Below, piece by piece: positions 18,893 to 27,458 of a stretch of 64,000 nt of DNA (position 1 is its first letter; every line of letters starts with the position of its first letter). The stretch lies in assembly GCA_965240325.2 (NCBI GenBank), contig OZ251238.1, forward strand, positions 1,302,001 through 1,366,000, written 5' to 3'. The notes beneath the pieces are model-generated. The model did not search any database. It saw only the letters and a list, made by a program, of their open reading frames with translations, and had not been told where the DNA came from. Position numbers and translations under genes: made by a program. Source of the stretch: Rebecca billardiae RCC1528 (lineage: Eukaryota > Haptophyta).

Positions 18893-20713
18893 TCAAATCA
18901 GCGAGCGTACGATGGAGAACAGCCGTCCGAATGCGTCACAATCCGCTGTCGGCGGCTTGCACGGCTGCTCCTGATACGCGAACAGGCGCGCCACGCGCTG
19001 CCCATTGTGCTGCAGCTGGCGCCACCAGGTTCCACCCGTCTCCGCCGCGAGCCATTGCACCCACCCCAACGAGCTGCTTTCGTTCGCTTGCCGCGCGTCA
19101 AGCACCACCGCGAATTGGGAGTAGTCGAGCAGCAGGCGCTCAGCTATGTCGGAGGTGAGCTCGCCGACGGCCTCTGGGTCGCGACGCCACGGCCACCAGG
19201 TAGTGCCGTTATACTTCTGGCTGTCAAAGTCCCAGATCACCGGCACGCAGCCGCTGAGCAGAGCGAGGGCAATGTGCGAGCGCGTCGGCGTATCGCCCCC
19301 CGGCTCGGCGCAGAACGCGGAGCGCACCGTCATGTTCCACGTACCAGGAAGCAAGCTGCACTCGTGCCCCGCCGCGCACAGGATGCATTCTGCGCCGCTG
19401 CACTGGGCACCGGCGGCGGCCATGGATGCGTGCAGGCTGGCGCGCAGAGAGGTGGCGTGCCCCAATTTCCCCAAACGGTTCCCTTTGGCCGTGTCGGCGT
19501 TCAAGTAGACAGCGATCGGCCGCGGGGGCGCGGCAAACGGCCCGGACGGCGTGCCCCACGCCACCGGTGCGACGATAGCAACCGTGTATGGGATGGGCAC
19601 GAGCAGCGGGCCGCTGCGCACCAGCGCTGCGCGCGGCGAAGGGCCAGTGGCGCTGGCCAGCGCGGTGTGCCGACGCGAGAGCTCGCGCTGTGGGCTGGTG
19701 GACCATCCTGCCCTCAGCCATAGCGATGCATTGAGGCAGCGGCTGCAGTGCGCGTGGGAAGGGTCGGCGCGAGCGAAGGCAAACGGCCACGTCGACGCGG
19801 CCTGCTGTGCCCGCGGCGGCCGGAAGCAGAGCGTGCATGACGGCTGAAGCGTCGCGGCGAGCCCCTCCATGAGCCCATCGACAGTCGTTGTAGGCTTCTT
19901 GGCCTGCACGTGCTCCCCGGGCGGCGAGAACGGGACTGTGGAACGCAGGTCCCAGTCACTGCGCAGATTGATGCCGATCCCCGCAAAGACGACCCTGGAG
20001 GCGAAGGCGAGCGGCTGGTCCTCGAGCGCCTTGAGGATGGCAGAGTGGCATTTCATCTGCATCGGCCAGTCTGCGTGCACGACGACCACCGGGGGCCGTC
20101 TGAAGCCGTCGAACGCGCGCGCACGCACCTCGTCCCAGTACGCTCGACTGAATGGCGTGCCGTGGCAAAGACCTACGACAAGAATGGTTCTCTTGGCGGC
20201 CTGGAAGCACAAAGCGCTTAGCGAGGGCGCGACGACAATGTCTGGCGGCGAGCACGCGCCATTCCTTTCCGCCGGCCGTGCGCAGAACGACGACTTCTGC
20301 CTGGCGATCTGGGTCCAGCGCGCGAGAGCGACGCTCTCGGCCGAGTGCTCGTCAAAGACGACGCCATGCTCACCAAACCCGTGGATCTCGGTGCGACGGT
20401 ATGCGTTCGACAGCTGCTTCGACGCCGGGAGGTGCATGCAGTAGTCGGGCGGCGCGACATCCGCGGCGACGAAGTGCGGACTTCCTGCGCAAATTGTGTC
20501 TCGATACACGTCGCGAATTGACATGTTCATGGTTGGCTTGACACTGCGCTCCGCGCTGCTCATCATGCCCATGGAGCGGATTGAGGAAGATGGGCACAGG
20601 GGCATGTTATCAATCACACGGATGATTGGGAACCGCTCCGCGCAGCCGTGCGCTGCGAGCGCGATGATGCCAAGACGACGTAAAAGCGCCGCCGCCATCG
20701 TCCCGTTCGCCAT
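18893..20713 (-). CDS. Exostosin-family glycosyltransferase (GT47)
   Basis: Intronless frame of 606 residues when started at the ATG at 20713, chosen because it gives an N-terminal hydrophobic signal-anchor (MAAALLRRLGIIALAAHGC). In-frame ATGs at 20803 and 20698 are alternatives. C-terminal half shows the GT47 core: FCAEPGGDTPTRSHIALALL followed by SGCVPVIWDFD, and LLDYSQFAVVLD near the end, the nucleotide-sugar-binding region of exostosin proteins. Upstream are PYTVAIVAPVAWGTPSGPF and paired cysteines (CSRCLN, CILCAAGHEC), suggesting a disulfide-bonded Golgi lumenal enzyme. It probably elongates a cell-surface polysaccharide, with donor and acceptor unknown. Absence of introns contrasts with the GT47 gene at 53.9 kb. 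Confidence 0.82.
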   Translation of the reverse strand: MANGTMAAALLRRLGIIALAAHGCAERFPIIRVIDNMPLCPSSSIRSMGMMSSAERSVKPTMNMSIRDVYRDTICAGSPHFVAADVAPPDYCMHLPASKQLSNAYRRTEIHGFGEHGVVFDEHSAESVALARWTQIARQKSSFCARPAERNGACSPPDIVVAPSLSALCFQAAKRTILVVGLCHGTPFSRAYWDEVRARAFDGFRRPPVVVVHADWPMQMKCHSAILKALEDQPLAFASRVVFAGIGINLRSDWDLRSTVPFSPPGEHVQAKKPTTTVDGLMEGLAATLQPSCTLCFRPPRAQQAASTWPFAFARADPSHAHCSRCLNASLWLRAGWSTSPQRELSRRHTALASATGPSPRAALVRSGPLLVPIPYTVAIVAPVAWGTPSGPFAAPPRPIAVYLNADTAKGNRLGKLGHATSLRASLHASMAAAGAQCSGAECILCAAGHECSLLPGTWNMTVRSAFCAEPGGDTPTRSHIALALLSGCVPVIWDFDSQKYNGTTWWPWRRDPEAVGELTSDIAERLLLDYSQFAVVLDARQANESSSLGWVQWLAAETGGTWWRQLQHNGQRVARLFAYQEQPCKPPTADCDAFGRLFSIVRSLI

Positions 20714-20889
20714 GAGCCAGCCACGTTGTTGGCCGAAAGCGCTCGCCGATCTCCACTGGGGCCTTTGCATTCTGCAGGGGCGTTCCCCGTGGGCATCGGT
20801 CATACAATACGACGCCAAATTGATCGAACCACCTGAATCGAGCTTCCTCCATTTGAAGAATGAAGCGGGTACATTTGAATACGGAAAAA

Positions 20890-20918
20890 GGCAAAGCCCC
20901 CCGGTAGCGGGGGCTTTG
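20890..20918 (-). other. Perfect 11-bp hairpin resembling an intrinsic terminator
   Basis: GCAAAGCCCCC (20890-20900), a 7-base loop and GGGGGCTTTGC (20908-20918) form a perfect stem. On the minus strand the stem is followed by CTTTTT, the layout of a bacterial rho-independent terminator. It lies about 180 bp upstream of the chosen GT47 start, where no bacterial gene is visible. Confidence 0.7.
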
Positions 20919-21767
20919 CTGTTCTGTGTTCAGCGGAGCACTCGTGTGGCAGGTGCTGCCGCAGGATCCCGGGAACGCCCTTGATGCTTGAATCAGCCGC
21001 GCGCTTCGCGGCGGCCGCGCGCGTCTCCGACGAGCGGGCGACGGCGCCCGCTCCCGTGCGTGTGGACGATCCCGCGGGCGCAGAGCAGGCGAGCTAGGCT
21101 GGGCAGTCGTGTTGAAGTGCCCGGCCATTCCGCATTCGCCGCTTCGTGCCGCGCATCGCATCAGACATCAGTCGACGACTGTACTTTGCCTCGGGCCAGC
21201 ATGTCTGGCCAGCCTCGCCCGTGTGCGCCATGCGAGGCGAGACCAACACGGAGCATGCGCTTCCGGGAGCATGCGCTTCCACGTGGCGAGAAACCACACT
21301 GTACGCACTGCGCTGCGATCCCGCCCGCGTGGCGACGGCACCCGCACTCCGGCACTGCCGGCCGCGCGGCTCCGTCGCATGCGGGACCCGCCGGTGCCCC
21401 GGTCGAGGGCGAGGCCGCGAGGGTGCAGGTCCGGATGTCAGCTGGCAGTCTGGCATCCGCTGGTACTGACTCTGGTAACCGTAGGTAGCAGCTGGACAGT
21501 GGACTGCTGGTCGAGCCGCGGCCCCTTGGGCGTGGCGCCCACCGGCCCCGCCGGGCGGCTGGCCGGGCGGTCACTGGCGTGTAACTGGCCTGTCTGGTCG
21601 TGCGCGCCGAGCTGAACCGAACTGCTGCAATCGATCCAGCTGGCTGGCTGGCGGCGGCCGGGCAGGAGCGCCTGGCATCGACCGCTGCACCTGCGCCAGC
21701 CCAGCCCCTGCTGCCCCCCTCTGCAGTGGACGGCCCGCCCGGTCGACGACTTCGACACTCCGCAGTG
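20919..21767. other. Intergenic, no gene recognised
   Basis: GC-rich, with biased frames on both strands and no domain. It leads into the dispersed element at 21768. Confidence 0.45.
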
Positions 21768-21985
21768 TACAAATAAGCAGAGACGCACACACTGCTCAGG
21801 CAGGCGAGATCACCGCGCTCCAGCAGCTCAAGGCCGCGCTCAAGCAATCCGATCGCGGTGCAGGCTATGCTCTGCTCACCACCAACGCCGACGTCGTGTC
21901 GACGATCGGGCACTGCCGCCGACGAATCAGGAGACCCGCGTCGACCGTCGTCCTACCTGTGTCGTTAAATCATAGAATGAGAGTA
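21768..21985 (+). repeat. Dispersed repeat element, fullest copy (about 218 bp)
   Basis: The head AGAGACGCACACA...CTCAGGCAGGCGAGAT and the tail GTCGTTAAATCATAGAATGA are both present. An internally deleted copy lies inverted at 39109-39232. Tail-only copies end at about 5341 and 6810. Head-only copies occur at 26348, 42695, 44147 and 44196 (inverted). The copies differ in length but share the ends, so this is a mobile or formerly mobile family; no coding capacity is seen. Confidence 0.75.
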
Positions 21986-22146
21986 AGTTGTCTGATGTGT
22001 GAGTGTAGTACTAGAGACCTGCGCTACACCGACAGGCCCGTCCGGGGAGTCGAAGCAGCCACGGGCTAGTCCGGCAGCAGTGAGGGCGGCGGCGCCGCGG
22101 CGGGCGCGGGCGCGAGCGTCGAAAGTGCCCGCGCGCCAAGCACGAG

Positions 22147-23922
22147 ATGAAGGAATCGACCCCGTACGCGCCCGCCTGCCCCATCGGCCTGCCGGCGCGC
22201 CTCGCGCTCTCGGCGGCGCTGGGCGCGCTGCCGCTCGCATTCGAGTCCCCGTCGTACGCCCTGCTCGCGCTCGGCGCCGTCGGCTGCGCGATGGCCGCGC
22301 GCGCCGCGTACGTCGCCGCGCTCACGATCGCCGCGTTCGCGTGGACGCCGCGCATCGGCCGGCTGACGGCGCCGCTGCTGCCCAAGTACTCGTTCTCGGA
22401 GGAGGGCTCGTTCTACACGGCGGACGGCGCGCCCGCCGACGTCGTCGCCAAGCGCCGCGCCGGCTTCGCCAAGCTCGCCGCGGCGTTCGAGGCGCTGTCG
22501 ACCGCGGGCGCGGAGGCGGCGGCGCTCAACGCGGCGATCAAGGAGGGGCTGTCGGACATCCGGTTCACGGACACGAACCGCGTGCCCTTCCCGTTCCAGC
22601 ACGTCGTGCGCGCCCGCCTCTCCGTCTCCACCGCCGTGCGCGCCTCCGAGGGCCCGTGGCTCGTCGACGCGAACGGGCAGCGCGCGCTCGACGTCTCGGG
22701 CTCGTACGGCGTCAACGTGTGCGGGTACGAGCTGTACAAGCAGTTCGCGGCGCAGGGGCTGGGCGCGGTGAAGGAGCTCGGGCCGAACGTGCTCGGCCCG
22801 CTCCACCCGTGCATCGCGCCCGTGCTCTCCGCCCTCCGCGCGCTCTCCGGCCTGCCCGAGGCGTCGTTCCACATGTCTGGCACCGAGGCGGTGATGTGCG
22901 CCGTGCGGCTCGCGCGCTTCAACACGCGCCGCCCGCTGGTGGTGACGTTCTCGGGCGCGTACCACGGCTGGTGGGACGGCGTGCAGCCAGGGCCGGGCTC
23001 CGAGCGCCCCGTCGCCGACGTGCTCAACCTCAAGGACATGTCGCCGCTCGCCCTCGCCGTGCTGCGCGAGCGCGCGTCCGAGATCGCGTGCGTGCTCGTC
23101 TCTCCGCTGCAGGGGCTCAACCCGAACGCGTCGCCGCCCTCGGACCTGGTGCTGATGGACTCGAAGATGCGCAAGGCGGAGGAGTCCGTGCGCGCGTACG
23201 CGGCGTGGCTCAAGAAGCTCCGCGCCACCTGCACCGACGCGCGCATCCCGCTCCTCTTCGACGAGGTCTACACCGGCTTCCGAATGGCGCCCGGCGGCGC
23301 GCAGGCGTACTACGGCGTGCAAGCCGATCTGGTTGTGTACGGCAAGACGCTCGGCGGCGGGTGCGCGGTGGGCGTGGTGTGCGGCCGGCGCGAGCTGATG
23401 CGCCGGTTCGACCCGCAGCGCCCGCTCCGCGTCGCGTACGTCATCGGCACCTTCTCCGCCGCGCCGCTCACCCTCGGCTGCATGGCCGCCTTCCTCGAGT
23501 GGGTGCGCGGCGAGGCGGCCGCAGGCGCGTACGCGCGCGCGCAGACGCTCACCGACGACTTCATCAGCGGGACGAACAAGAAGCTGCTCGAGGAGGGGCT
23601 GCCGCTGCGGCTGCAGAACCTGACGACGGTGTGGACCGTCCTCTTCACCTCGCCCGGCCGGTACCACTGGCTCTTCCAGTACTACCTCCGCGCGCAGGGC
23701 GTCGCGCTCTCGTGGGTGGGCACGGGCCGCTGTCTCTTCTCGCTCGACTTCAAGCCCGCCGACTACGAGGCGCTGCAGACCAAGCTGCTCGCGGCGGCGC
23801 GCGCGATGCGCGAGGACGGCTGGTGGCACGACGGCGTGTCCTCGCAGCAGATCAAGCGGCGCATGGGCCTCGAGTTCGCGCGCCAGGCCCTCGGCCTCGG
23901 CGACAAGGTGAAGGGCGCGTGA
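22147..23922 (+). CDS. Membrane-anchored class III aminotransferase (glutamate-1-semialdehyde aminomutase-like)
   Basis: 591 residues, single exon. Residues 15-70 form two or three hydrophobic segments (LALSAALGALPLAFES, YVAALTIAAFAW), unusual for this family. The rest is a PLP fold-type I class III enzyme: SGTEAVMCAVRLAR for phosphate binding, AYHGWWDG, LLFDEVYTGFR with the cofactor-stacking Asp, and VVYGKTLGGG with the Schiff-base lysine. Plastid GSA aminomutase lacks the membrane region and is shorter (about 430-470 residues), so this is more likely a specialised amino-group or polyketide-tailoring enzyme than the chlorophyll-pathway enzyme. The start is the first ATG and includes the membrane segment. 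The last codons (DKVKGA) are echoed by a 20-bp direct repeat just after the stop. Confidence 0.88.
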   Translation: MKESTPYAPACPIGLPARLALSAALGALPLAFESPSYALLALGAVGCAMAARAAYVAALTIAAFAWTPRIGRLTAPLLPKYSFSEEGSFYTADGAPADVVAKRRAGFAKLAAAFEALSTAGAEAAALNAAIKEGLSDIRFTDTNRVPFPFQHVVRARLSVSTAVRASEGPWLVDANGQRALDVSGSYGVNVCGYELYKQFAAQGLGAVKELGPNVLGPLHPCIAPVLSALRALSGLPEASFHMSGTEAVMCAVRLARFNTRRPLVVTFSGAYHGWWDGVQPGPGSERPVADVLNLKDMSPLALAVLRERASEIACVLVSPLQGLNPNASPPSDLVLMDSKMRKAEESVRAYAAWLKKLRATCTDARIPLLFDEVYTGFRMAPGGAQAYYGVQADLVVYGKTLGGGCAVGVVCGRRELMRRFDPQRPLRVAYVIGTFSAAPLTLGCMAAFLEWVRGEAAAGAYARAQTLTDDFISGTNKKLLEEGLPLRLQNLTTVWTVLFTSPGRYHWLFQYYLRAQGVALSWVGTGRCLFSLDFKPADYEALQTKLLAAARAMREDGWWHDGVSSQQIKRRMGLEFARQALGLGDKVKGA

Positions 23923-24626
23923 GCGATCTGCCGCTCGACGAGATCGCGATCTCGGAGGCTCGACAAGGTGAAGGGCGCGCGAGCGAGCGCCGCGCCGCCG
24001 CCGCCGCCGCGTGCCGGCTGCGCGAGGGCCCGAGGTCCAGATCTCGAGCAGATCGCGCGCGCCGCGCGCTCGCGCGGCCTGCGGATGGGGCGGCCGACAG
24101 CACCCAGTCCAGTGCGCGCGCCGCGCCTCGCGCCGGCCGAGCCTCGACCGGGGCGGGCCTGCCGGGCGCGGGGGCACGGCCTGCGCGCGCGCGGAGCGGC
24201 GTCGCCGACGGCGCGCCGCCTGCGCGCGCGCGCGCTGACGAACAGCTGCGCATGCGCCCACCGCGACAGCGTGCAAAATAAGCTCGATCGGCTGCACCTG
24301 GATGCGCATGCCGAGGTCTGCGAGGAGGGCAGCGCATTACTGATGAGAGAGAGATTGTGTCATCATCACTCCAGACACTCGGGAGTGTAACGGTCGGAGC
24401 TCTGACCCCACTACGTACGGATCGGGCGCCGCGGGCCGCACATCATTCGGAGTGTAATACTAATTCGTAGTCGTCGTCGTAGTAGTCGATCGTCATCAGA
24501 CATCAGCAGCAGCGCGCGGCGGCATGTGGGCCTCGATCATATAGCGTAGTCGACAAGCAGTCGTCGTCGGCCGCCTCGTCGCGAACGCCGGAACGCGCGC
24601 AGCGCAGATCGAGCTAATCATTCCGC
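23923..24626. other. Intergenic; direct repeat after the stop codon
   Basis: CGACAAGGTGAAGGGCGCG at 23901-23919, spanning the last codons of the aminotransferase, is repeated at about 23960-23978. The remainder shows no gene. A TCGTCGTCGTAGTAGTCG tract lies near 24469. Confidence 0.5.
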
Positions 24627-26273
24627 CTAATCGTCAGGTACTACTAGGCCGTCGTCACTGGCCTCAGCAGCAGCAGTCTGCACCGGCGCGGTGATCTCGA
24701 ACGCACCGGGTCCGGCCGCGGTCACGAAGAAGCTCGAGCGCGAGATGACGCCACCGGCGCCGTCCGTGTCGTCGGCAGAGGGCTCGCCGACGGCTGCGCG
24801 CTCGGCCGCGAGCGCGCGCGCCCGGCCGTCCGCGAGCGCGCGCGCGTACGCGTCACGCCAGGCGCGCGAGAACTCGTCGGCGCGCTCCGCGTCCACCCAC
24901 GCCCACACCGAGCCGCCAAAGCCCGCGCCGAAAGGGCTCGCCGCGTGCGCGCCGAGCGCGAGCGCGAGCTCCGCGAGCAGCGCCGTCTCGCCCACCAGGT
25001 TGCCCAGCGCCGCCTCGCCGAGCGCGTGCGACTCGGCGGCCAGCCGGCCGAGCGCCGCCCAGTCGCGCCGCGCGAAAGCGTCGGCCGCGCCCGGCACGAG
25101 CGTGTGGCTCTCGGCATCGAACTGCGTGATCCGGGCGCGCAGGCGGTCCGGACTTGGCGCGCCGTCGGCGCGCGGCGCGGCGGCGATGGCCGCGCCCAGC
25201 CGCTCGATCGCCGCCGGAGACGACGCGAGCGCGTCCGCGAGCGTCCGATCCTGCGCGCGCCCCGTCGCCCGCGCCCACAGCCGCACCGCCTCGGCCGCGG
25301 CGCGCGCGGCGTCATTGTACCGCTTGCGCGCGCCGGCGGCCTTGGCGGCGAGGTGGCCGGACACGCCGACGACGAAGACGGCGCGCGCGTGGGCGACGGG
25401 CACGCGGCGCTCGGTGCGCGTCGGGCAGAACGCGCACTGCGAGAGCTGCCCCGCCGCGCACGTCAGGATGGCCGCGTGGTCCTCTGAGCCGCCAAACGTG
25501 CCCACCCCCGCGTCACCGCCGAGCTCGACCGCCGCGCCGGGGGCGGCGGCGGGGAGGGCGTAGGTCTGGCCGTTCTCGACGCAGCCGAGGTACTCCGCGA
25601 ACGCGTCCGTGCGGAAGTCGAGCCGCTCGGCCGAGCCGCTGCCCACCCGCCGCGCCCACCCGAACGCGCGCGCAGGCGGGCTCGTCACCTCCTCCAAGCA
25701 GCCATGCCGCGCGAGCAGCGCGAGCGCGGTGCCGACGACGATGGCGGAGGAGGAGGAGAGGCCGGAGGACGGGGGCAGGTCGCACGCCAGCGCGATCCAG
25801 ACGCCGCGTGACAGCCCAAAGTTGCGCGCGAGACGGCGCGCGGTGACGAGCGGGTACACGGCCCAGTCTCCGTCGCTGCCGTCGATCTCGGCCATCTGGG
25901 TGGCGCCGCTCATGAGCGTGCACTCGCGCACGTCGCCGTCCTGCTCGCGGACGACGCGGACGACGGCGTCGTCCCGCGGTACGGTGACGAAGACAAACCC
26001 ACGCTCGCACGCCGCGAGCAGGCTCCGGCCGCCGGCGTAGTCCGTGTGCTTGCCGAACACCTCGATGCGTCCGGGCACGTGGAACGCGCGCGCCGGCGCG
26101 CAACCCGCACACCCGTCGCGCATGAGGCGGACGGCGCATGCGGAGGCCATCGCCGCGCGCGACGACGAGGCGGCGGGCGAGAGCCCCCCCGCCACGCACG
26201 CGCGAGCCACGGGCTCGATACCTCGAGCGGCGAGCTCATCCAGGCGCACGCTCGACCTCGCCGCATCCGCCAT
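24627..26273 (-). CDS. Galactokinase-like GHMP sugar kinase
   Basis: 548 residues from the ATG at 26273. The frame is open further upstream, but through a dispersed repeat. The galactokinase signature appears as PGRIEVFGKHTDYAGGRSLL (the usual GEHTDY is GKHTDY). The ATP loop is LPPSSGLSSSSAIVVG, the catalytic-base region FGGSEDHAAILTC, and the C-terminal GHMP motif ASPFGAGFGGSVWAWV. Predicted to phosphorylate galactose or a related sugar at C1 in the cytosol, feeding nucleotide-sugar synthesis. The GKHTDYAGG form is reminiscent of bacterial galactokinase-like proteins, so substrate and origin deserve caution. It is divergent from the RING-CH gene with 204 bp between ATGs. Confidence 0.88.
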   Translation of the reverse strand: MADAARSSVRLDELAARGIEPVARACVAGGLSPAASSSRAAMASACAVRLMRDGCAGCAPARAFHVPGRIEVFGKHTDYAGGRSLLAACERGFVFVTVPRDDAVVRVVREQDGDVRECTLMSGATQMAEIDGSDGDWAVYPLVTARRLARNFGLSRGVWIALACDLPPSSGLSSSSAIVVGTALALLARHGCLEEVTSPPARAFGWARRVGSGSAERLDFRTDAFAEYLGCVENGQTYALPAAAPGAAVELGGDAGVGTFGGSEDHAAILTCAAGQLSQCAFCPTRTERRVPVAHARAVFVVGVSGHLAAKAAGARKRYNDAARAAAEAVRLWARATGRAQDRTLADALASSPAAIERLGAAIAAAPRADGAPSPDRLRARITQFDAESHTLVPGAADAFARRDWAALGRLAAESHALGEAALGNLVGETALLAELALALGAHAASPFGAGFGGSVWAWVDAERADEFSRAWRDAYARALADGRARALAAERAAVGEPSADDTDGAGGVISRSSFFVTAAGPGAFEITAPVQTAAAEASDDGLVVPDD

Positions 26274-26347
26274 TTCTGAGTCGCCCCGGCCAGCGCAGCA
26301 AGCCGTCCGGCTGGCTCCCGCGCACGGGAGCCGAACTTTGTAGCCAC

Positions 26348-26376
26348 TACAGTTGACTAAGAATAAGAGACGCACA
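26348..26376 (+). repeat. Dispersed-repeat head in the galactokinase/RING-CH intergenic spacer
   Basis: TACAGTTGACTAAGAATAAG followed by AGACGCACA matches the ends at 42695 and 44252. It starts with TA-CAGT. It sits in the 204-bp presumptive bidirectional promoter. Confidence 0.7.
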
Positions 26377-26477
26377 GTACAGTAGGCGAAGGTTTGATCC
26401 TGATTCCAGCGGGATCGTGATGCCGACTTTGTGGGGCCGCCCTCCCTTAACTTTCGCAACGCCAGACCTCAAACGGC

Positions 26478-27458
26478 ATGGCAGCGGCGAGCTGCGGCGC
26501 GGACGACGCGACCCTGTGCTACATATGCTTCGACGACGATCCCAAGCTCCAGGCCGAGCTCGTTGTAGGCTCAATCTGCGCGTGCCGCACGCTAGCCGTT
26601 CACGTGCACCCGTGCCTCGAGGAGCTCGTCAACCACCCGACACGCGCGCACTGCTCGACGTCCGCGCGGATGACGTGCATGCTCTGCAAAGCGCCAATCA
26701 AAGTGCCGCACACGGTGACATGCGCGGCACGTACGCGAGATTGTCGGTCAGCATCGTTCACGCCCGATGCGTCGAGCGATTCGGCGCAATCCTCGTCGAG
26801 CGCCTCGACACGCACAGACGAAGAGCCCTGGCGCGCTGCATACTTCTCCAGGGGGCTACGCATTTCAACGAGCGATGACTTGGAGGAGGGCGACCACATG
26901 TTTGCGGTGCAGGCCTGGCTCGTCGCGCTAACGTGTTGCATGTCATTCACCCTAACCGTCTCTTTGCTCGTCGCCTTTAGCGTGTCCTACCCGGCGGCGT
27001 GCATCGCGCTCTTCAGCCTTGGCGGCGGCGCTGGGATCCTCCTGCGGCTGATGGCGCTGCGAAGCCTGAGTCGGGCGGAGCGGGACGAGACGCACGACCG
27101 GCGACTCGAGCGACTCGAGTTTGAGCGGGCGCGCGCGGTGCGTTGGCTCACCCTCGAGCAAACGCGCCGTGCGTCCCAGATGGAGGAGGGCGCCAGTCCA
27201 CCCAGTCACCGCATCTGGCTCGGTCGGCCGGCGAGTGCATGGGTGGCATCGGCGACGGTGTCAGCTGCAGGCTTGTCTGGAGACGAGCTCGCCGCGTCGG
27301 CCTCTGGGACGCTCGACCCAAATCAGACGTCCACGCACGGCCAAACGACTGTGCATGGCAACAGCTGTGAGCACCTGCCGCCTGCATCCAGTGCCCTTCA
27401 GCGAGCAGATGCTGTTGTCGCTTTTGGTGAAACTGCTACGGCCGCGCAAACTTGGTGA
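26478..27458 (+). CDS. RING-CH (MARCH-like) membrane E3 ubiquitin ligase
   Basis: 326 residues. An N-terminal RING-variant domain has CYIC (about 14-17), CAC, a His/Cys cluster VHVHPCLEEL and the closing CMLC (about 67-70), the C4HC3 layout of MARCH proteins. The spacing around HVHPC is one residue longer than the usual H-x2-C, so zinc binding could be atypical. Two hydrophobic helices follow (LVALTCCMSFTLTVSLLVAF and SYPAACIALFSLGGGAGILL), then an Arg/Glu-rich, probably coiled, cytosolic tail. This matches MARCH architecture, where the E3 ubiquitinates membrane proteins. The gene diverges from galactokinase. Confidence 0.82.
   Translation: MAAASCGADDATLCYICFDDDPKLQAELVVGSICACRTLAVHVHPCLEELVNHPTRAHCSTSARMTCMLCKAPIKVPHTVTCAARTRDCRSASFTPDASSDSAQSSSSASTRTDEEPWRAAYFSRGLRISTSDDLEEGDHMFAVQAWLVALTCCMSFTLTVSLLVAFSVSYPAACIALFSLGGGAGILLRLMALRSLSRAERDETHDRRLERLEFERARAVRWLTLEQTRRASQMEEGASPPSHRIWLGRPASAWVASATVSAAGLSGDELAASASGTLDPNQTSTHGQTTVHGNSCEHLPPASSALQRADAVVAFGETATAAQTW

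Noticed and set aside
24627-26459. Longer galactokinase start at 26459
   Set aside because: The extra 62 residues read through a dispersed repeat and include no family sequence; ATG at 26273 fits the family.
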